DNA from: a virus
Virus record (IMG/VR): IMGVR_UViG_3300030419_007734
Location: 817 to 40,745 of that record
Direction: 5' to 3' (one strand)
DNA length: 39,929 nt
The position numbers were made by a program, and so were the translations under genes. The notes below the pieces were generated by a model. That model did no database searches. It was not told where the DNA came from and was given only the letters and a program-made list of their open reading frames with translations. This document shows, piece after piece, positions 23,533 through 32,500 of the stretch. Every line of letters begins with the position of its first letter. The stretch's first letter is position 1.

Positions 23533-26500
23533 AGACTTATTCAAAGACAACAAATCTAAAAAAGTTTTACCTATTTCAAGTACAGAGGATATGGGTAAAA
23601 AAGCTGAATCTAAACGTTATGTGGAAGAATATGCCAAAAAACGAGATAGAGTACACCCTAGGGTAGATTTTACGACAGCTAGTAATTTTGCGAGATTCGG
23701 CTCTGCGGAAGAATATTATGTTCAATCAATTAGAAGAATTCACAATACTTATCCCTATGATGGGTCATTATACGAGAAAATTGCGTGGGAGAATAGTTCG
23801 TCTTATCTTGATCTAGACTTTTTCAAGAATAGATATCCTAGAACAAATGGACACGCCATTTTCTCACCTGGTTCCGATTGGGGTACCCAGGCTGCAGCCG
23901 TCGACGGGGTTGGAATTCCAACTGCAACTTCAGACATACAATATATCACTTTTCAAGGCGGCCCAAATCAGGATGCAGACAATAGTGAAATAAAAAAGAT
24001 ATTCCCAGATATAAAGCATAGAATATCTGGTTCTAAAGGCGCGAATATTTATGATGCAGATAAACGCCGTCAAAACAACTTAAAATATGATCCCTCGGAG
24101 GGTGTTACTATTGAGTTTTGGTTGAAAAAAGAAGCCTTGGTTGCTGCAGCAAAAACAAAGCAAGAGTGTATCTTCGATCTTTGGAATGGCAGTGCGTCAG
24201 GGTCTAGTGATTATGGCCGCCTATCAGTTAGGTTAATGACAACTGATACAGGCGCCAGCGCTACACCGTTAGAATTAGTGTTTTTCTCCGGATCCGAAGG
24301 CGATAGAATTACTTACAGTTCGGTGACAAATTCAGAGATTATTGACAACAAGTGGCACCATTACGCACTGACTCTCAAGAACAATGGAACAACCATGGAA
24401 TCTGAGCTGTATCTTGATGGGGCATTTAGAGAATTAAAGTCCCTTACTGGACGCTCAATAAACGAAGTTATTCCCCCACAAAGTTCAGACTCTGGTTCGT
24501 TGACGGCTAACCTTGGTGCATACAGAACAATTTCTGGATCCCAAGAAGCCGGTTATGGCAAACTTTCTGGCTCAATGGACGAATTTAGATATTGGAAAAC
24601 AAAAAGAAATGCAGAACAAATTGGTAGATTTTATCGTGATCAAGTTGGCGGCGGAACAAACGTCGATGATGCAAATCTAGATTTAGGAGTCTATTTTAAA
24701 TTTAATGAAGGCATAACACAAACATCTAGTGTCGACGCCCGAGTTTTAGATTATTCTGGTCGATTATCAAATGGGTTTTGGACAGGATACAATTCAAATT
24801 GCAGAAATACGGAATCCGCAATCGTTGAATCAAATGCTGCCACACAAGAGTTTAAAGATCCAATTATCTATTCTTTCCACCCATCAGTTAAGGCTTTAAC
24901 TGAAGAGTATGAAAAGATCGGCCAGGAACATGATCACACAAATAACGGATCCATTTATCGAAGCCTTCCGGAGTGGATAACTTCTGAAGATAAGGCCGGT
25001 GAAGGTCATTTATTAAAATTGACACAAGTTATGGCTAGCTATTTTGACACTTTGGCGTTACAGATACAAAACATGTCAACGATTAAAAATCCTGAATATG
25101 TCAGCAGCAGCTATGAACCGTTACCTTTTTCTCACAAACTTTTAGAAAACAACGGCTTGGTTGTTCCTGAACTTTTTGTGAATGCTAGTGTCATGGAACA
25201 GTTCTTGGAGCGTGATGAGAAGAAAGTGTTTTCAAACTCACTACACAAGACAAAAAATCTAATATATCAAAACATTTACAATAATCTCAACTACATCGCA
25301 AAATCAAAAGGCACAGAAAAATCATTCAGGAATTTGATTAGGTGCTTTGGAGTCGATGATGAGTTAATTAATCTTAACATTTATGGTAATAATTCGGTTT
25401 ATAATTTTGATGATGAGGCCGTACGTTATACTTCCACAAAGAAAAAATACATTGATTTTAACCACCCAACAAGAAACAATTCCGTTGTATATCAACAAAC
25501 TGGTAGCGGTATTACAAACTCAATTGGGTATATTTCTGGTTCCGATGGTACGGGCGATAATGCAACATCACCCGGGACTCCTTTTGCCGAAAGAGGACTG
25601 AGTTTAACTTTTGAGTGCGACACTATTTTTCCAAAAAAGTTAAAAACAAGCGCGGCGGGCTACTATGCATATACAGATATAACATCTTCCATCGCTGGCA
25701 TGCACAGTGTTAAAAGACCCCAAGCCATGGACGGAAGCACTTTTGTAGGTACCGAAGATACAGGCTGGTCTGAAGATGATATAAATAACTTTCAGATTGT
25801 AGCAGCTAGAGACCAAAAGGAATCTCCAAATGTCAAGTTCATATTGACCGGCTCCACTGGTGGTCGAATCCCTGAGCTTTCTTCTTCTCTGTATTATGAT
25901 GTGTATGACAACGAAAAATGGAACTTTGCAGTTCGAATCGTACCTGCAAATTACCCATGGGCCACAGGTGTCTCTGGTAGTTATTTAGATTCGGCGCCCG
26001 CATCTGGTGAACAACCAAAATACAATGTTGAATTTTACGGTGTCAACATGGTTGGCGACATAAAACAAAATTCGTTTTATTTGACTGGGACTCTCAATGA
26101 ATCATATGGTGACACCTATATTAAAAGACCAAAGAGAATTTTCGTCGGCGCCCACAGAACCGATACCACAGGTTCTACATTGCAGAAATCTGATGTTAAA
26201 ATAGGGTTTGCAAGAGTTTGGTTGGATAATATACCCAACGACATTATTGACGCCCACGCAAGGGACGTTTCTAATTTTGGTACAAAAAACCCGTATGAAA
26301 GCGCCTATCTTTTCGAAGGCGGTACCGCTGGCGGCGAAGGCGCGCCGGGGGATTTTGCAATGACAAGTTCTTTCGGGTTTATACCGCAATTATCTACCTT
26401 GGCTTTAAATTGGGATTTTCAACAAGTCACAGGCTCTGATGATACAGGAGAGTTCGTTGTTTTGGATCATTCATCTGGATCTACACATTTTACGAACTCA

Positions 26501-29500
26501 GAAGGCACTGTGAAAAAACAGAACATTTATGGAACTGTGGGAGATATTGTAGGTTATAGACACACCGGCATTGGCCGTGGTTTTCCAGCTAGTAGTTCGG
26601 CTGTTGTTGATGTAGAATACCTTAGTACAGCAAGACAATTATTGCCAGAAATGCTCAATAATTCTAGCATGGTCAAGGTTCTTACTCGCGACGACGAACA
26701 TTTTGAAGCAGATACACGTCCAGAGGGCTTCTTTTTTGCTTTAGAAAAAAGCATGTATAGAACAATATCAGAGGAGATCTTAAATTATTTTGCTACAATT
26801 AAAGATTTTAACAATTTAATAGGAGAACCTGTTAATAGATACCGCCAATCTTACAAGAGGATGGAAAAATTAAGGCATGTGATTTTTAACAATTTTAAAA
26901 ACACTCCTGATTTAGACAAATATATTGAGTACTACAGATGGATTGATGAATCTATTAACGATATCATTGAACAATTGTTCCCAATTTCAGCAGCACACTC
27001 AGATAAAATAAGAACAGTTGTAGAGAGCCACATACTTGAAAGAAACAAATATGTTAGCAAATTTCCGACAACAGAAGAAAGATATATTCCTCGTGGAAGA
27101 GGCTTGCCAAGCGCCCGCATTGATGCAACACCAAAATCAATCTCAATTGGTAACGGGTTGAGTCAAGCAGTCGGTCAGCAAAGTTCTTCCCCGCCACGTA
27201 CTGAGAATCTGTCTATAAAAAATCAACTTGCACCAGCTGTAACTGGCAAGGGAAACACTCAAGATAACAATCCTGCTTGGTGGGCCCGCCAGACTAGTGA
27301 TTCAATCCACCTGAAAACCTCTGGGGGCTCTGCTGCAGACCTCGCGCGCGAAAAAATAGTGGCAGCTATTATTGAAAAGCCCACACGAATTACAAGAAAG
27401 TATGAAGAAACCATTACTCGCACTGTGGCCAAAGATACAATACCGGCAACCCTGAGCGTGGCTATTGATAGCGGAGAAAACATCCCCGGCTCCACCGCTG
27501 ACGAAAACATCCCCCTTATCCGTGCCACAGCAGATACCAGTCAAGCTATAACTTTGGAAGGGGGGAGTTTAAATGTGAGAGAGGAAGATAAACCCCAAGC
27601 CGGCGACGCCCCTCGGTTAGATACCGCCACCGGCCTCATGAGACCTGGATATAAAACAAGATCAAACCCTAATGCCGCGCTAAGACTTCCGACTCCAGAC
27701 CAGCCAGAATCCGAGCGTTCCACTCTCAGTCTCAGGAACGTAGCTAGTTTTTATACTGACGATCAAGACTCAACGTACGTCACAAATCATCATCACGACA
27801 GCCCCGTGCGAGGAATCCAAAGCTCGTTCACCCGTGCGACAGTAGGCGGCTTTGGCCACCGCGATAATCTCAATTTACCTGGCCGCGCCGACACTTTTCC
27901 AGCAACAATAACTGACAGACCAGAGAAATTCAGATTTTCAGGAGACCCCAGTGCCCTAAAAGAGCCCAAGGTTGCAGCCACAGCGACATTCACATTGTCG
28001 GACAAGCCAGACGAAGTTTCGACTATCACACTTGTGGATAGCGATGGTACAAGTGTTACATTTGAAATTGATAATGAAAACGACGGCGTTTCTGGCACCA
28101 ACGTGGCGATTAATAATATTTATGCGAACGGCGGAGGGAGCCAGGGCACTATTATAGATCTTGTTGCAAAAATTAATGCTCAATCAAGTCTAGATATTTC
28201 TGCCAAGAATATCTCCACCGCCGCCACCGCGACTTTTACCCTTTCTGATAAACCAAACGAAACTTCTACTATAAAGATTATAGATAGCGACGGTACAGCT
28301 GTTACCTTTGAAATAGATAATGAGGGCGATGGTGTAACAAGTGGGAATGTGGCTGTTAATGCCATATATGCCGCCGGCGGAGGCGCCACAGGCACAGCAG
28401 CCGACTTGGTTGCAAAAATTAACGCTCAGTCAAGTTTGGATGTTGTTGCAACTAATCCCTCCGCTGGCAAAGTGCTTTTAACGCAAGGCACAAAGGGAAC
28501 CAAGGGTCACACGACAATTACTACTGCAGACCCCCCAGCTACAGCAACTTTTACTTTCTCTGATAAACCAAATGAAACCTCGACTATAACCATCGTGGAT
28601 AGCGATGGTACAAGTGTTACATTTGAAATTGATAATGAAAACGACGGCGTTTCTGGCACCAACGTGGCGATTAATAATATTTATGCGAACGGCGGAGGAG
28701 CCACCGGTACAGCAGCTGATTTAGTTGCAAAAATTAACGCCCAATCAAGCTTGGATGTCGTCGCGACCAATCCTTCTACTGGAAAAGTTTTGTTAACACA
28801 AGGCCTCGGCGGCGCCGCAGGTAATACAACGATCACTGTTAATAATGCGTCCCATTGGAATAGTGTTTGTTCTGTCAATGTTCCTTCAGCTTTCACAGGA
28901 GGAGGCCGCACACATTGGGACAGCGTGAGTACCGTTAACGTTCCTACAGCTTTCACCGGCGCCGAAGACAAAATCAGCTTGAAACAAAAGACAAAAGGCA
29001 GTGCTGGAAATACGACGATTACCGTCGCATCAGATGCGGCAACAGCAACTTTTACTTTTTCTGATAAACCAAATGAAACATCAACTATCACTCTCACGGA
29101 TAGCGACGGAACCAGCGTAGTTTTTGAAATTGATAATGAAAACGATGGAGCCTCAGGTACAAATGTGGCTGTTAATAATATTTATGCGAACGGCGGCGGA
29201 GCAGCCGGTACAGCCGCTGACTTGGTGGCAAAAATCAATGCACAGTCAAGCCTAGATATTGTTGCAACAAATCCTTCCACTGGCAAAGTTGTGTTGACAC
29301 AAGGCACGGTAGGAACGGGGGGGAATACAACGATCACTGTTAATGACTCTTCCCATTGGAATGGTGTTTGCTCTGTTAATGTCCCCTCTGCCTTTTCCGG
29401 CGGCGGCCGCAGTAATTGGGACAGTGTAAGCACAGTTAATGTACCTACGGCCTTCACCAATGGTTCCGGCGCCGACTTCAAAATTTATGCGCCCGATATT

Positions 29501-32500
29501 GATCATCGCGATGGAACTTTGAATCTAGATCTGCCAAGAACAAATTATAATCAAGGCCCCCGCCGACCTGTTAATATCAAAAATATTCAAGCTACAACTG
29601 AGTCCCTGAGCACAGCAATCGGAAATTATAATAAGAATTACGACGTGCTTAATATTTCAGGACGTACAGCAAATAACAAATGGTTTAAGGATAATTATGA
29701 AACAGTCCAAACATCTTCTGAAACGCCGTGGATAACACACCCTTCAGGCACTGACATCGGCAGACTTTTAGGAGACATCGCTGCAGGCGATCCAAGAATA
29801 GGAAGTATGAGAAACATAGATTATTTGCTTCCAACCCGACCACGACACGAATCAGTTATTACAGAAAGATTCTCCTCACCAGGTGACTTTTTGACAATGA
29901 CAAGAGGATTTTTGGATCCTATGGCAGAGGAGTATAGTGTATACAATGCTCTGCCATGGAGATATTATTATCAACTTAACAGTAGTGGCTCAGTTACTGA
30001 TCAAGGTCAGACCGGATCGGTTGCTTTGGGCACCAAAGGGGCCCTAGGCATCCTAGGAGAGGATTACTTGACTAGGACAGGGGTACACATGGCACAGCAC
30101 ACTACAAGCTCTGTGCATGTAAATGAGGAGTTCTCAGGCCTAAATGTATTACTATCTCGACACCAAGGACAGTTTGGTATCGATAATCCAATTGGAGAAA
30201 TCATCGAAGAAAATTATGACTCGAAAGCTCATTATCATAAGATTCATAGAAATCGCCGGAAAAGGCTTGAACATACTACGACAAATTATGGCGAACAATA
30301 TACGGTTACCACTGGCTCAACATACGATAACTGGCATGTACAACACGCAATTCCAAGAAGCGATCTTCAATATGCCTGGATCACTGCATCTGCGTTCCCG
30401 AGAAGAGCAACTCTAGGACACACCTCGACAAGGCCTGGGTATGACGGAAGAGTAAAGAAATCCTTGAACTTAGGAAGTGTGGACGATCCGTATATTGACG
30501 CTATTACCTTTATTAGTCGAAGCGAAGTTTGCAGTTTTGTGTCGAATACTACAAGTTTACGTTATTGGCCACAACCATGGTACCAAACAGGTGAAAGAGA
30601 GGGTTCCGTCGGTGGATCAAACTATATTGAAAGAATACCTGTCGATTTTGCAGGAATGAATACTAATATCTATGAGCCCATCACGGCTAGTACCAACACT
30701 CTTGGGTACCCGTCCATGGTGTTTGAATTAAACCCTTCTTATCCAAACATACGTACTGGACAATTTGGAGATGTAAATTATCTAAATTCCAACATGAATC
30801 ATGATCGCGATCAGCACATGCACTGGGCCATCTGGCCATTATACCGTGCGTTCAATCCAACTTTATCTGGTATCTCCTCTATTTTAAACGGTATTCTACT
30901 TCACCGTAATGGCCCTTATGGATATCCAACCTGGAAACAAATAAGAACTGGAAACCACCCGGTTGCAAGACACCACAAGAAAAACAACACAATTCAATAT
31001 ATTGATTATGAACAGGCTTCTGCACAAATAAAAGGCCAAACTGGCGTTGGCAAGTCCTATTATATCAACCCGTTTCTTAGTAAAGAAGAATTGCTCAAAA
31101 ATCAACCAGCCCCAAGATTCAAAAAAACAATCAAATCCTTTACTGTGTCTCCTATTACAAATAAATATAGTCCAATGTACCACGATATTGTTGACGACGA
31201 GGGCAACAATATTGTTCTCAAGCATGCGTATGGAAATAACCTAAACTTCATGCCTCAAGAAAAATTAAATGCCAACATGAAGTCCGTCGGAGAATCAGAT
31301 GATGAACAAATTTATGATGTGTTGACAGAGGAGATCAGAAATAACGAAACCCTTGGTTTAAATAAAATTGTTTATAGAGAAAAAATCTTTCCAAAAGACG
31401 AGTTTACTTATTTAAACATAGCACGCTCTAGATCGGATTATAACCAAACAAAGCATCAACGTTCTACAGGAACTTTGGGCACCCAGAGGACATTCTGGCA
31501 TTCTTCGGGAAACCTTAGATCTAGAAACGCGACCTCGCCAAATTCAATGGGGATCCCCATGGACTATAATGTAGGATCTTCAAGCGACGACAGCGCGAAT
31601 TCCGGCGATGTATCAACACGAATAGCAACTGCTCAACAAAATCCTTATGCAATAAGCCTTTGGCCTTTAGACGGACTGCAGGTCGACAGGGCCCAAGTTC
31701 GCACTTTGCAAACTCAACCATTTGTCGCCGGCGAACTAGCAATACCTTCATCAATCACAATGATGGCATCATCTCCATCCGGGATAACTGGAGACTATAG
31801 CGGGTTCTATCAACAAAGCTCCGGCCACGCCGATGCACCAGAGAAGGCCCTCTTCGCACCCGCCACCGCCTCACAACAATATATATATCCTAATGGGTTC
31901 CTCTCCATGGTTAATGAGACCTACAATAGTTATCAGTTACATAACAATGGCTGGATGTATGACACTTATAAGTTATTCCGGACAACCGACATATCTGGTA
32001 AAGCACCTTGGTATGATTCTTATGAAGATTATCAAGCAAACATGAGGCACTTGACTCAAGATTATACAATCCTGCCAGAATTTAGGATATCAGAACATAT
32101 GGAGCACTATATTGATAACGGATTTAATTTTGAAAACAACAGATTTTTGACTCTTGATGGAGCCCAAGTAGGCGTTTCAGCTAGCGCGCCAAGCACATCT
32201 GGTTCGTATAATGACAGTTTCTTTAAAACATATTCTCATACTGATTTTATGAAATACTTTGGTACCATCTCCGAAGATTATGAAGGTTTAGCTGAACCAA
32301 CAAAAATGAGCTTAAAATGTTCCGGCGTAAAAAAATTGTTGCCTTATAATGGCTTTTACCCGGTTCTTAGAGCTATGCAATTGGGCTCGTTATTATCATC
32401 TTCTTATGCTCCTTATTTGAGCGGATCCTCTATAGCAAAACAAGGCCACAATCACACTCATTGGTTACAATCTTTATTACAGCCATTTTATGCACCCGGA

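Larger units (their letters stand above)
27970..29465 (+). repeat. Array of four related domains in the giant adhesin
   Basis: Four copies start near 27970, 28219, 28539 and 29038. Each has a TATFT.SDKP strand, a D-SDGT-V-FEIDNE core, an NG/AGGG turn and DLVAKINAQSSLD. Copies 3 and 4 carry extra HWNSVCSVNVPSAF / WDSVSTVNVPTAF-type strand pairs; copy 1 is the shortest. Similar domains are common in marine phage structural proteins. Confidence 0.9.

Noticed and set aside
27970-29465. CRISPR-like repeat array
   Set aside because: Repeat units are long, diverged and in frame with a coding sequence; there are no short identical repeats with unique spacers.
28681-29481. Antisense open frames of 99-138 aa over the domain array
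   Set aside because: They mirror the repeated sense codons on the opposite strand, lack ribosome binding sites and appear once per repeat.
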